64,000 nucleotides of DNA from Gilvibacter sediminis (lineage in GTDB: Bacteria > Bacteroidota > Bacteroidia > Flavobacteriales > Flavobacteriaceae), in NCBI RefSeq assembly GCF_028561565.1, contig NZ_JAQQTE010000019.1:206586-270585 (forward strand). Reading direction: 5' to 3'. Numbering within the stretch: the stretch's first letter is position 1; each line of letters starts with the position of its first letter. Below the pieces are notes generated by a model, which was given only the letters and a program-made list of their open reading frames with translations, made no database searches and was not told the DNA's origin. Positions 17,465 to 25,559 of the stretch are shown here, one piece after another. A program made the position numbers and the translations under genes.

Positions 17465-17574
17465 GGTTCGATGTCGCAAAGAAGGCGCGGAGCGACTTGC
17501 GACTCAGATTTTGAGAATGGTTTGGCGCGACTTCGTGGCTTGTTGCACGAAGGAGCGTCAAAAAAGACTTTGAA

Positions 17575-17622
17575 GGGGCTAGATTTTTTTGCACACTTTT
17601 TTCATCAATGGAAAAAAGTGTG
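17575..17622 (-). repeat. CCATTG-loop hairpin element with TCTAGCCCC tail (minus orientation)
   Basis: On the minus strand: stem CACACTTTTTT/AAAAAAGTGTG around CCATTGATG (17622-17592), then CAAAAAAATCTAGCCCC. This is the same hairpin-plus-tail as 15042-15086 with a different stem. Confidence 0.75.
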
Positions 17623-17679
17623 AGAGAAAGCAAGCAGCCTTCGCTGCAAATGCTAAAGACAAAAAAGAAATTTTGGCAA

Positions 17680-17760
17680 ATACCCGCGTTAGGGACTGCA
17701 GCAAGATACCGCGTAGCGCGGAAGGCCCGACCAGGCCGCAGGGCTGGGAACGCCAAAAAA
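17680..17760 (+). repeat. GC-rich structured intergenic element
   Basis: A GC-rich stretch with successive short inverted repeats: CCGCG/CGCGG around TAG (TACCGCGTAGCGCGGAAGG) and CCCGACC/GG-GCTGGG around AGGCCGCAGG, framed by GCGTTAGGGACTGCAGC and GGGAACGCC. Sequences of the type 'GGGA-TGCAGC ... GGAAGGCCCGACC ... GGAACGCC' are, as I recall, common between genes in Bacteroidota; function unknown. Confidence 0.5.
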
Positions 17761-17779
17761 AAGTGAACTCATTAAAAAT

Positions 17780-17822
17780 GTCATCTCGATACAATTTGCT
17801 TTCAGCAAATCACTCGATGACC
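17780..17822 (+). repeat. Dispersed element hairpin A, solitary copy 3
   Basis: GTCATCTCGATAC ... CACTCGATGACC with inner stem ATTTGC/GCAAAT. Matches hairpin A of the elements at 4817 and 14834; the outer arms are GTCAT/ATGAC as at 4818. No hairpin B follows. It lies just beyond the 3' end of the leftward lipoprotein gene (17922). Confidence 0.8.
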
Positions 17823-17921
17823 AGTATCGACTAAACCACGATAAAAAAAAGAAAGGACGTCTATCGACATCCTTTCACCTAAAACCAATCAGTAAACCAC
17901 TACTGAAAACTAATTAGCAAC

Positions 17922-18797
17922 TTAGTTTGCTAAAAATCTCCTCAACCTAATCACTTGTTCCTCCCCAGAAGGCAAGGTCAAAGTTCCAAAAGGATCGCAG
18001 GTTCCGTCTCCAAAGTCAAGACTCACGGTAGCATCTTCACGGCTGAGTTCTAAAACGCCACTCACAATGAATCTGCAGGCCCACTCTCTACGTAGAGGCT
18101 CAACAGTTTCTTTGCTGTAAGAAACGCCCAAACGGTTGGTGAAGTTCACAGTTCCGCTTAGGAGGAAAACATTGTCTCCCCAGAAACCAGTACCCGCACC
18201 CTCGATCCACTCACGGTTTTTGTTGGCAGAATAACTCATGGTTTCTCCATCAGGCCAAACCACATCAAGACTTACCGTTTTATTGGCATTTGGGTTTCCG
18301 GCGTCATTAATACTACGCACAATAGTTTTTGAACCATTCACGCTGATATCATTAAAGAAAAAGTCATCACTGGTTTGTACTTGAAAGGTACGAGATGGGG
18401 CATCCGCATCTATGCTGTGAGAGATGGTATAACTTCCGGAAAGGGTATTTCCAGTAGGAAGTTCACAACCGTCTCCAAAGTCTACCGTACGTTCAACGCT
18501 GGTATCGGTAACCACAGTAGTAACAGTTACGCAAGGGGGCAAAAAATCAGATACTTTGGCCGCAAAGCCGTTTGCGTCAGCTTCTGCAGAGGCAATGATA
18601 TCTAAGGTAATATTGGTCAGTTCTTCATCAACAAGGTCAATCTCGTCTACCTGGTTGATCGTCTCCACGCTGATCTGCGCATTGACTTCTTCTTGCTCGC
18701 TAGTAACTTCTGAATCGTCACTAGAACAGCTGGTCAAGGTCAGGGCTCCTACAGCCAGTATACTAAGTAATCGCAAAGGGTGAAATTTGGTTTTCAT
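17922..18797 (-). CDS. Hypothetical lipoprotein
   Basis: A 291-residue lipoprotein with a clear signal (LTLTSC, then SSDDSEV) typical of surface or periplasmic lipoproteins in Flavobacteriia. The mature part looks all-beta and holds two related motifs, TVDFGDGCELPTGNTLSG and SLDFGDGTCDPFGTLTLPSG, each with a Cys, hinting at an internal duplication. No catalytic motif or known domain recognised. The ATG at 18797 directly precedes the signal peptide. Confidence 0.75.
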   Translation of the reverse strand: MKTKFHPLRLLSILAVGALTLTSCSSDDSEVTSEQEEVNAQISVETINQVDEIDLVDEELTNITLDIIASAEADANGFAAKVSDFLPPCVTVTTVVTDTSVERTVDFGDGCELPTGNTLSGSYTISHSIDADAPSRTFQVQTSDDFFFNDISVNGSKTIVRSINDAGNPNANKTVSLDVVWPDGETMSYSANKNREWIEGAGTGFWGDNVFLLSGTVNFTNRLGVSYSKETVEPLRREWACRFIVSGVLELSREDATVSLDFGDGTCDPFGTLTLPSGEEQVIRLRRFLAN

Positions 18798-18860
18798 TTT
18801 TTCAAATTTTTTGAGTTTGTGTTCCTATGACCTCAGATGTTAAGAAAGGTTTAAAATCCA

Positions 18861-19046
18861 TTTAAAAATTTAGCCCGAATTAGGAGCAGAAAATCTGTTA
18901 CAGCCCAGAGTTACTGCAAAACCCAGCGATATAGAGTTTTTCAATTTAACCGTAGCACTGCTATGCTTAAATTGAGAAAACACTGGTTTTTATTGTAATT
19001 CAGGCCTTCATGACGAAGTTCAGCACCGAATTCGGGCAATTTTTAA
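18861..19046. other. Long imperfect palindrome upstream of rpsO, copy 1
   Basis: A 186-bp imperfect inverted repeat centred near 18957. Outer arms TTTAAAAATT-GCCCGAATT (18861-18881) pair with AATTCGGGCAATTTTTAA (19029-19046), and pairing continues inward (AAAACCCAG/CTGGTTTT; TTTTTCAATTTAA/TTAAATTGAGAAAA) to the apex GTAGC-ACT-GCTAT. The apical 17 bases (18950-18966) match, with one difference, the apex of the palindrome at 19489-19651 read on the other strand. No gene is visible in 18798-19145 apart from this and the rpsO promoter. Confidence 0.75.
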
Positions 19047-19080
19047 GCCGCTATCAATGAAAGATATAGAAGAATTGCAC

Positions 19081-19088
19081 TATATTTG
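19081..19088 (+). promoter_or_regulatory. Predicted -7 box for rpsO
   Basis: TATATTTG matches TAnnTTTG, 58-65 bases before the rpsO ATG. The leader contains a small GCCCT/AGGGC hairpin (19091-19108) that could matter for S15 autoregulation, which is known in other bacteria. Confidence 0.6.
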
Positions 19089-19145
19089 CGCCCTGTTGCC
19101 GTAAGGGCACAGACGTACATAAAAATTATTTAAATAAATGTTGGC

Positions 19146-19415
19146 ATGTATTTAACACCAAAAGTAAAAGAAGACATCTTTAAAAAACACGGGAAGTCTG
19201 CACAAGACACCGGTTCTGCAGAAGGGCAGATCGCGCTATTCACGTACCGCATCTCTCACTTGACAGAGCACCTCAAGAAAAACCACAAAGACTACAACAC
19301 CGAAAGATCTTTGGTGAAACTAGTAGGTAAGCGTCGTTCACTATTAGATTATCTAATGAAGAAAGACATTATGAGATACCGTGCTATCGTTAAAGAACTA
19401 GGACTACGTAAATAA
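19146..19415 (+). CDS. rpsO: 30S ribosomal protein S15
   Basis: An 89-residue ribosomal protein that binds 16S rRNA early in assembly of the small-subunit platform. The signature FKKHGKSAQDTGSAEGQIALFTYRI and HKDYNTERSLVKLVGKRRSLLDYL is unmistakable. Full length. It has its own promoter and terminator and is followed by pnp, the gene order seen in many bacteria. Confidence 0.98.
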   Translation: MYLTPKVKEDIFKKHGKSAQDTGSAEGQIALFTYRISHLTEHLKKNHKDYNTERSLVKLVGKRRSLLDYLMKKDIMRYRAIVKELGLRK

Positions 19416-19429
19416 AACGTATACTTTTG

Positions 19430-19455
19430 GAGGGGCTTTTGGAGCCCCTCTTTTA
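19430..19455 (+). terminator. Rho-independent terminator after rpsO
   Basis: Stem GAGGGGCT/AGCCCCTC with loop TTTGG followed by TTTTAATTTAA, starting 14 bases after the rpsO stop. Confidence 0.85.
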
Positions 19456-19471
19456 ATTTAATTACCTTTCT

Positions 19472-19479
19472 TATATTTG
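19472..19479 (+). promoter_or_regulatory. Predicted -7 box for the pnp leader
   Basis: TATATTTG matches TAnnTTTG. A start about seven bases on (near 19486) would place the long palindrome 19489-19651 at the very 5' end of the transcript. Confidence 0.5.
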
Positions 19480-19488
19480 AAGGGAAGA

Positions 19489-19651
19489 GAAGTGATTTGT
19501 ACTTTTCTTGTTTAAGCGAAAATTGAAAGATTTGTGTTAGGACGAAGAGTTTTTTGCGGGGCATAGCAGCGCTACGGCCCAATAAAAAGTCAAGATAAAT
19601 CACACAAATGGTCCATTTTTTAGCTAACAATGAAAAGTTAAAAATCACTTC
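19489..19651. other. Long imperfect palindrome in the pnp leader, copy 2
   Basis: A 163-bp imperfect inverted repeat centred at 19569. The outer arm GAAGTGATTTGTACTTTTC (19489-19507) pairs with 19632-19651 except for one mismatch and one extra base. Inner pairs include ATTTGTGT/ACACAAAT, TTTTT/AAAAA and GGG-C-TAGC/GCTA-G-CCC, up to the apex TAGC-AGC-GCTA. As RNA it would fold into one long hairpin. The remaining 19652-19769 leader shows nothing else I can name. In E. coli the pnp leader also holds a long hairpin, cut by RNase III. Confidence 0.75.
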
Positions 19652-19769
19652 AAAATAGAAAAAGCTGCTAAGACGCTTTTCATCAGGTCAACGATGGTTC
19701 CACTTCACTACACAACAACAAACCATTGTTAACCCGCTCTTTTTTTATAGAGAGCATCAAATCATTTTT

Positions 19770-21989
19770 ATGATACCAAAGACTTATAAAGAGGTCATTG
19801 ACCTTGGAGACGGTAGAGAAATCTCTATCGAAACCGGAAAACTCGCTAAGCAAGCGCATGGAAGCGTTGTGGTGCAGTCCGGTAAATGTATGATGCTGTG
19901 TACTGTAGTTTCTAACTACCACTCAGCAGATGTTGACTTTTTGCCTTTAACGGTAGACTACCGCGAGAAATTTGCGGCAGCCGGTCGTTATCCAGGTGGA
20001 TTCTTTAAGCGTGAAGCACGTCCGAGTGACGGTGAGGTTTTGACCATGCGTTTGGTTGACCGCGTATTGCGTCCGCTTTTCCCAAAGGATTACCACGCAG
20101 AAACTCAAGTAATGATTCAACTCATGTCTCACGATGAGAACGTAATGCCAGATGCTATGGCCGGTTTGGCTGCGTCTGCTGCGATCCAACTTTCAGACTT
20201 CCCGTTTGAATGTGCGATCTCTGAAGTACGTGTTGCTCGTGTAGACGGAGAATTCATCATCAACCCTACTCGTGAACAATTGGCGCAATCGGACATCGAT
20301 ATGATGGTTGGAGCTTCTGCTGATTCTGTAATGATGGTAGAAGGTGAGATGGATGAGATCTCTGAAGAGGAAATGGCAGATGCGATCAAAGCTGCGCACG
20401 AAGCGATCAAGGTTCAGTGTGCTGCCCAGTTGCGTTTGGCAGAAGCCGTTGGAAAGAAGGAAGTACGCGAGTACGACCCAGAAGACAACGACGAAGCTTT
20501 AGAGCAAAAGATCCACGACATGGTATACGACAAGACTTACGCTATTGCTAAAGCAGGTTCTGCTAAGCACGAGCGCGGTCAGGCCTTTAGTGAGATCAAA
20601 GAAGAAGTATTTGCATCGTTCTCTGAAGAAGAGCAAGACGAGTTGGGCAAATTGATCCACAAGTATGTGGCTAAAGCTCAAAAGAAAGCCATTCGTGACT
20701 TGACCTTGAATGAAGGTTTGCGTTTGGACGGTCGTAAGACTGATGAGGTTCGCCCAATCTGGTGTGAAGTAGACTACCTACCTTCTACACACGGTTCTGC
20801 GATCTTCACTCGTGGGGAAACTCAGGCCTTGGCTACTGTTACCCTAGGTACTTCTAGAGATGCAAACATTATTGATATGCCTTCTTATGAAGGTGAGGAG
20901 CGTTTTTACCTCCACTATAACTTCCCTCCTTTCTCAACCGGTGAAGCCCGCCCAATACGCGGAACTTCAAGACGTGAGGTAGGACACGGAAACTTGGCGC
21001 AACGCGCCCTTAAAGGAATGATCCCTGACGATTTCCCATACACAGTACGTGTGGTATCAGAAGTACTAGAATCTAACGGTTCTTCTTCTATGGCTACTGT
21101 ATGTAGTGGTACTATGGCGCTTATGGATGCTGGTGTTGCTATGACCAAGCCAGTTTCTGGTATTGCCATGGGATTGATCTCAGACGGAGATAAATACGCC
21201 GTATTAAGTGATATTCTTGGAGACGAGGATCACTTGGGTGATATGGACTTTAAAGTAACGGGTACTGCAGATGGTATCACGGCTTGTCAAATGGATATCA
21301 AGATCAAAGGGCTTAGCTACGAGATCTTGGTTAATGCATTAAAGCAGGCTCGTGACGGACGTTTGCACATTTTGAGCAAATTGACTGACACCATTGCACA
21401 ACCGAACGAGACCGTGAAGCCTCACGCTCCAAAAATGGTTACCGAGATCATTCCAAACGAATACATCGGAGCCCTTATTGGACCTGGTGGAAAAGTGATC
21501 CAAGAACTTCAGAAAGAAACTGGAACGACTATCGTTATTAACGAAGACCCAGTAACTGAAGAAGGAATCGTAGAGATCCTTGGAACAGACCAAGACGGAA
21601 TCGACGCGGTATTGGCCAAGATCGCTTCCATTACCTTTAAGCCGGATGTAGGAAGCGTTTACGAAGTGAAAGTGATCAAGATCCTAGACTTCGGAGCGGT
21701 TGTAGAATACCTAGAAGCTCCTGGAAACGAAGTATTGCTACACGTTTCTGAGTTGGCTTGGGAACGCACAGAGAACGTAACCGATGTAGTAAACATGGGT
21801 GATGTATTTGATGTGAAGTACTTCGGAATCGATAAGCGCACACGCAAAGAGAAAGTTTCTCGCAAAGCCTTGTTGCCAAAACCAGAAGGTTACGTGGAGC
21901 GTAAGCCAAGAGAACGCGATGACCGCAAAGGCGGAGGTCGTGATAACAGAAACAGAGACAATCGTCGCGATCGTAAAGACCGCAATTAA
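19770..21989 (+). CDS. pnp: Polyribonucleotide nucleotidyltransferase (PNPase)
   Basis: A 739-residue 3'-5' phosphorolytic exoribonuclease. Domains in order: RNase PH 1 (about residues 10-145, with [25 protein letters not shown]), helical linker, RNase PH 2 (about 325-540, with [14 protein letters not shown] and the active-site region [17 protein letters not shown]), KH (about 560-620, [16 protein letters not shown]), S1 (about 635-705) and an Arg/Asp/Gly-rich tail ([18 protein letters not shown]). It degrades mRNA and processes RNA ends in the cytoplasm. Confidence 0.98.
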   Translation: MIPKTYKEVIDLGDGREISIETGKLAKQAHGSVVVQSGKCMMLCTVVSNYHSADVDFLPLTVDYREKFAAAGRYPGGFFKREARPSDGEVLTMRLVDRVLRPLFPKDYHAETQVMIQLMSHDENVMPDAMAGLAASAAIQLSDFPFECAISEVRVARVDGEFIINPTREQLAQSDIDMMVGASADSVMMVEGEMDEISEEEMADAIKAAHEAIKVQCAAQLRLAEAVGKKEVREYDPEDNDEALEQKIHDMVYDKTYAIAKAGSAKHERGQAFSEIKEEVFASFSEEEQDELGKLIHKYVAKAQKKAIRDLTLNEGLRLDGRKTDEVRPIWCEVDYLPSTHGSAIFTRGETQALATVTLGTSRDANIIDMPSYEGEERFYLHYNFPPFSTGEARPIRGTSRREVGHGNLAQRALKGMIPDDFPYTVRVVSEVLESNGSSSMATVCSGTMALMDAGVAMTKPVSGIAMGLISDGDKYAVLSDILGDEDHLGDMDFKVTGTADGITACQMDIKIKGLSYEILVNALKQARDGRLHILSKLTDTIAQPNETVKPHAPKMVTEIIPNEYIGALIGPGGKVIQELQKETGTTIVINEDPVTEEGIVEILGTDQDGIDAVLAKIASITFKPDVGSVYEVKVIKILDFGAVVEYLEAPGNEVLLHVSELAWERTENVTDVVNMGDVFDVKYFGIDKRTRKEKVSRKALLPKPEGYVERKPRERDDRKGGGRDNRNRDNRRDRKDRN

Positions 21990-22017
21990 GACTGATTTCT
22001 GATCTAATAAACCTGAG

Positions 22018-22047
22018 AAAAGCCGCTTAAACAGCGGCTTTTTTTAT
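22018..22047 (+). terminator. Rho-independent terminator after pnp
   Basis: Stem AAGCCGCT/AGCGGCTT followed by seven T, 29 bases after the pnp stop. Confidence 0.9.
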
Positions 22048-22124
22048 TATTCGGCAAATAAAAGTTATTTTAGACGCAACCTTTAGAAAAAAGCAAGTCT
22101 ATTAACTAAACAACACCACTAAAA

Positions 22125-23069
22125 ATGAAAAAATTTTACGTATTTATTTGCTCAGTTGTTGTCGCCCTTATGGCCGTATCCTGTGAAAAGGACTCGAACA
22201 ATACCATCGACCAGGTCTTGGAAGGCGTTGACAGCGGAGCCATTTTGAGAACCATTAATGTGATCTCTGGTGAACTCCCCATCGGTGTGGAAGGCGCCAA
22301 ATTTGAAGTTGAGGTAGAAGCCCAAGACAATCAAAACGGAGACTTGCTACAATCGGTTGACGTATTTGTAGCCCTTAATGACAATTCTCCGGAGAATGGA
22401 GATTCTTCTGCGGCAGAAGTACAGATCGGAACGGTTGATCGCGCAGCTTTTAGCCCTGGACCTTTTGGATTGCCTCGCGGAATCATCAGCGTAACGCTTG
22501 ATGAGATGCTCACAGCTCTTGGAGTTTCTGAAGCGGATCTTTTTGGAGGAGATGTATTCAATGTACGTTTGTCATTGAATTTGACGGACGGACGTGTATT
22601 CTCGGTTAACAACGCTGGTGGTATCATTACTGGTGGATTCTTTAGTTCTCCATTCCAATATGGACCTGCAGTGATCTGTCCAGTTGAAGAGACCTTTATG
22701 GTAGGAGAGTATTTGATCGAAGAGATCACTCCTTATGTTGATGGACCCACTTTTGACGACGGTTCTATCGTTGAAGTAACTGTTGGAGATTTCAGCACAG
22801 AGCGTGTATTCTTCACCTCGAACTATCCAGATTACTGTACTACACCAAATGACTTTAGATACACATTAGTTTGCGGAAACATCATTGTTCCTTTACAAGA
22901 AAGCAACTGTGCCTGTGGCTCTGGTGCTGACTACTTTGGACCACCATTAGGAGATGCTTCCACTTATGACTTGAGTGACGATACAGTGTTCTTCTTGACT
23001 TTCGGGAACGACTTACAGTCTGACTGTGTTGCTCCAGAAGACACAACTTATAAGTTTACCAAGCAATAG
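22125..23069 (+). CDS. Hypothetical lipoprotein upstream of an ECF sigma gene
   Basis: A 314-residue lipoprotein (signal MKKFYVFICSVVVALMAVSC, then EKDSNN). The mature part looks beta-rich with several Cys in the C-terminal third (PVEETF, NYPDYC, LVCGN, SNCACGSGADY). The middle resembles an immunoglobulin-like fold (FEVEVEAQDNQNGD). No catalytic motif seen. It ends 35 bases before a sigma-factor gene with no visible terminator, so it might share a transcript with the sigma/anti-sigma pair, but composition alone does not prove a functional link. Confidence 0.72.
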   Translation: MKKFYVFICSVVVALMAVSCEKDSNNTIDQVLEGVDSGAILRTINVISGELPIGVEGAKFEVEVEAQDNQNGDLLQSVDVFVALNDNSPENGDSSAAEVQIGTVDRAAFSPGPFGLPRGIISVTLDEMLTALGVSEADLFGGDVFNVRLSLNLTDGRVFSVNNAGGIITGGFFSSPFQYGPAVICPVEETFMVGEYLIEEITPYVDGPTFDDGSIVEVTVGDFSTERVFFTSNYPDYCTTPNDFRYTLVCGNIIVPLQESNCACGSGADYFGPPLGDASTYDLSDDTVFFLTFGNDLQSDCVAPEDTTYKFTKQ

Positions 23070-23104
23070 GCGTCTGATCAGATTCCTAAAATTGAAAACT
23101 ATAC

Positions 23105-23665
23105 TTGGAACTTCATGAGCTCATAAAGCTATGTAAACAGCAAAATAGACAAGCACAAAGTGAATTGTTTTTGCGTTATAAAGACGTACTCTTCACTTTG
23201 TGTTTGAAATATTGCAAGAGTCAGGCAGAAGCCGAAGACCACCTCCAAGATAGTTTCATAAAGATTTTCCAAAACATCAAGCGGTACGCCGACAAAGGAA
23301 GCTTTGAAGGCTGGATGAAACGCATTGTGATCAACTCTGCTATTGACCGCTATAAAAAGGACCTATACACGGTTTCTGTTGACGAACAGCGCATTGCTGA
23401 AGAAGATACAGAGATCGATCAGCAGGCTATGCAATTACCTCTAAAGACCTTATTGGGTCTGGTGCAAGAACTGCCCAGCAGGTATCGCCTGATTTTTAAC
23501 CTCTACGAACTCGATGGCTATTCGCACAATGAAATAGCAGACCAACTGGGAATATCCTCGGGTACATCTAAATCAAATTTACATCGCGCCAAATTGATCT
23601 TGAAGGAGAAGGTACTCGCTCTCAAGCAGGACCATCCTTTGACAAAGAATCTTAAACATGGATAA
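23105..23665 (+). CDS. ECF-type RNA polymerase sigma factor
   Basis: A 186-residue sigma-70 family factor with region 2 (about residues 20-90: LRYKDVLFTLCLKYCKSQAEAEDHLQDSF, then GSFEGWMKRIVINSAIDRYKK) and region 4 (about 115-170: LPSRYRLIFNLYELDGYSHNEIADQLGISSGTSKSNLHRAK). It must start at TTG 23105, since an in-frame stop is at 23093 and no ATG occurs before region 2. It overlaps the next gene by eight bases, the arrangement expected for a sigma and its anti-sigma factor. The paralogue at 31713 is similar over its full length. Confidence 0.92.
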   Translation: MELHELIKLCKQQNRQAQSELFLRYKDVLFTLCLKYCKSQAEAEDHLQDSFIKIFQNIKRYADKGSFEGWMKRIVINSAIDRYKKDLYTVSVDEQRIAEEDTEIDQQAMQLPLKTLLGLVQELPSRYRLIFNLYELDGYSHNEIADQLGISSGTSKSNLHRAKLILKEKVLALKQDHPLTKNLKHG

Positions 23666-25436
23666 TAAACAAGACATAGGAGCAGCATTTAAGCAGCGAC
23701 TGGCAGACCTCAATGAAGGTCCGGCAGATAGTGCAGCGCTATGGGACCAAATTGCCACCCAATTGGATGCCGAGGGGACTAGCCCTAAAGGCCTTCCATT
23801 CTGGCTAAAATCTGGTCTGGCTGTTTTAATCGTAGGGCTAACTGCCCTCGGAATTTGGAAATTCACTTCCGCTACAAGTACGAATCCAAATACTGACACA
23901 GAATTGACGGAATCGCAAGGCGCGCCGTCAGACACTGAAACCGATCCATCAGGGATCGATCCTCAAAGCGGATCCAACTCAACTCCGATCGCTGCGGAGA
24001 ATGAGCAAACTGATGCTACAACAAATTCGGATGCAAACCTTCAGTCATCAACCTCCGATGGGGTTGGAACAACTGGTGATTCTTCTGACGCTGTTTCTAG
24101 AGAGACACCAACTACTTCTGAAACGAATTCCACCACGCTATCGAGCAGTACACCAAACTCAAATGAGACTACAACATCTGTTACTACAGTAGCAAGCAGC
24201 TCGCCAGTTACAACAACTCAGACCAATACAGTTCCTGCGATAAACAAAGAAACCAACACAGCAACGGCAAATACTTCCACAGCAGTATCCACAAGTAGTG
24301 TGGCTGCTACTGGCACAGGGAACAGCACCTCGACCGGGACCGTTGCAAGCACTGGAGTTCAGCCAAACACTTCAACAGGAACCAACAGTTCAGAAAACGG
24401 TCTTGGCAGTACAGCTGTGAATTCAAATACATCAACCAATACGGGTGATGCAAGTTCAATTGCAGCTGCTACGACAAAACAGAATACAACGGTAGACCAA
24501 AATACAACGAGTGGACAGCGCGGTCAATATCCGGCGAGAGGATACTACGTACTTCCAAAAAACACGGTAAATGCAGCAGGTATAGTTGCCTCTAGCTTTG
24601 ATGCCGATGTAGAGATCACAGCAAGCGGAGCAGCTACACCATTACCGCTGGTTAAGTATGAAGAGAAGAAGATCAAAAAAACCAAGGAATTCAGGGCATT
24701 TGAACGTATGTTGCGCCGAGAAGAACTCACCAACTACCGCTGGTCTGTGGGTGCTGTGATAGCGCCTACAACTTATGGGTCGTTGACGCGTGCTTCCATG
24801 CTAGACGCTCGACTAGAAGGCAATACTCGAGAAGGTGAAACCAATCTGAGCTACGGATTACAGATCAAGAATCAAGTCAATGAAAAGACGGCCTTGCGTT
24901 TTGGACTGAACCGTGTCAACCTGGGATACAACACACAAAACTTCCAGGTAAATATCATAGACAACGTAGTAAACATCTATCAGCTCACTGGGATTGACGC
25001 TGGGGCAGAGATCTCGGATGGAGGGATCCCACTTGATCCAAGTGCGACGGCTTTCTTTGAGTCAAATGATGTGGTCACTATTGATCAAGACATCTCCTAT
25101 CTTGAAATTCCTGTTGAATACCAATATTCTTTTATAAACAACCGTTTTGGAGCTAATTTAATTGGAGGTGCCAGCCTTATGGTCCTTGATGACAACCGAA
25201 TATTTGCCGTTAATGATAACGGACAAAGTGTTCGTGTTGGGAAGTCGAGCAACCTGACCAATTTGGGATACACCCTAAACCTTGGTCTCGGATTTAAATA
25301 CGAGATCACTAAACATTTCCAATTGAATTTAGACCCGATGTTTAAAATTCAAATGAACAAACCAGAAAATACAACCGTGAACAATTTTAGACCGTTCTTC
25401 TTTGGTGTTTTCAGTGGTCTTCATTTCAAATTTTAA
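23658..25436 (+). CDS. Putative dual membrane-spanning anti-sigma factor with C-terminal outer-membrane barrel
   Basis: A 592-residue protein with an unusual architecture. Residues 1-47 are short, helical and cytoplasmic-looking (FKQRLADLNEGPADSAALWDQI). Residues 48-68 form a membrane helix. Residues 70-290 are a Ser/Thr/Asn-rich low-complexity stretch, and about 360-592 form amphipathic beta strands with an aromatic final strand (GVFSGLHFKF) typical of outer-membrane barrels. The gene overlaps the sigma gene by eight bases. Proteins with this layout have been described in Bacteroides as anti-sigma factors spanning both membranes; that role is inferred here. The linker is long enough to cross the periplasm. 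Confidence 0.75.
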   Translation: MDNKQDIGAAFKQRLADLNEGPADSAALWDQIATQLDAEGTSPKGLPFWLKSGLAVLIVGLTALGIWKFTSATSTNPNTDTELTESQGAPSDTETDPSGIDPQSGSNSTPIAAENEQTDATTNSDANLQSSTSDGVGTTGDSSDAVSRETPTTSETNSTTLSSSTPNSNETTTSVTTVASSSPVTTTQTNTVPAINKETNTATANTSTAVSTSSVAATGTGNSTSTGTVASTGVQPNTSTGTNSSENGLGSTAVNSNTSTNTGDASSIAAATTKQNTTVDQNTTSGQRGQYPARGYYVLPKNTVNAAGIVASSFDADVEITASGAATPLPLVKYEEKKIKKTKEFRAFERMLRREELTNYRWSVGAVIAPTTYGSLTRASMLDARLEGNTREGETNLSYGLQIKNQVNEKTALRFGLNRVNLGYNTQNFQVNIIDNVVNIYQLTGIDAGAEISDGGIPLDPSATAFFESNDVVTIDQDISYLEIPVEYQYSFINNRFGANLIGGASLMVLDDNRIFAVNDNGQSVRVGKSSNLTNLGYTLNLGLGFKYEITKHFQLNLDPMFKIQMNKPENTTVNNFRPFFFGVFSGLHFKF

Positions 25437-25559
25437 CATTTTATCATTGAACCACATCCCTGATTGTGGTTTAAGATCGTTTTTTCTGTCGTTCGTCGAA
25501 AAGTAATCTTTTTCCTACTTTTTCTATCTACATTCGTGGTCAACTTAAACGAACCACCT

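Noticed and set aside
17367-17756. 129-codon open frame on the minus strand
   Set aside because: It runs through the 96-bp tandem repeat and two other repeat elements; the translation is Ser/Arg/Phe-rich with no domain, and its ending reappears at 16159-16392 only because the repeat does.
14829-17921. Insertion sequence or integrated element
   Set aside because: No transposase or integrase frame and no clear terminal inverted repeats with target duplications were found; only short non-coding repeats are present.
19349-19648. 99-codon open frame on the minus strand between rpsO and pnp
   Set aside because: It covers the rpsO 3' end, its terminator and the long palindrome; the palindrome explains the sequence better than coding does.
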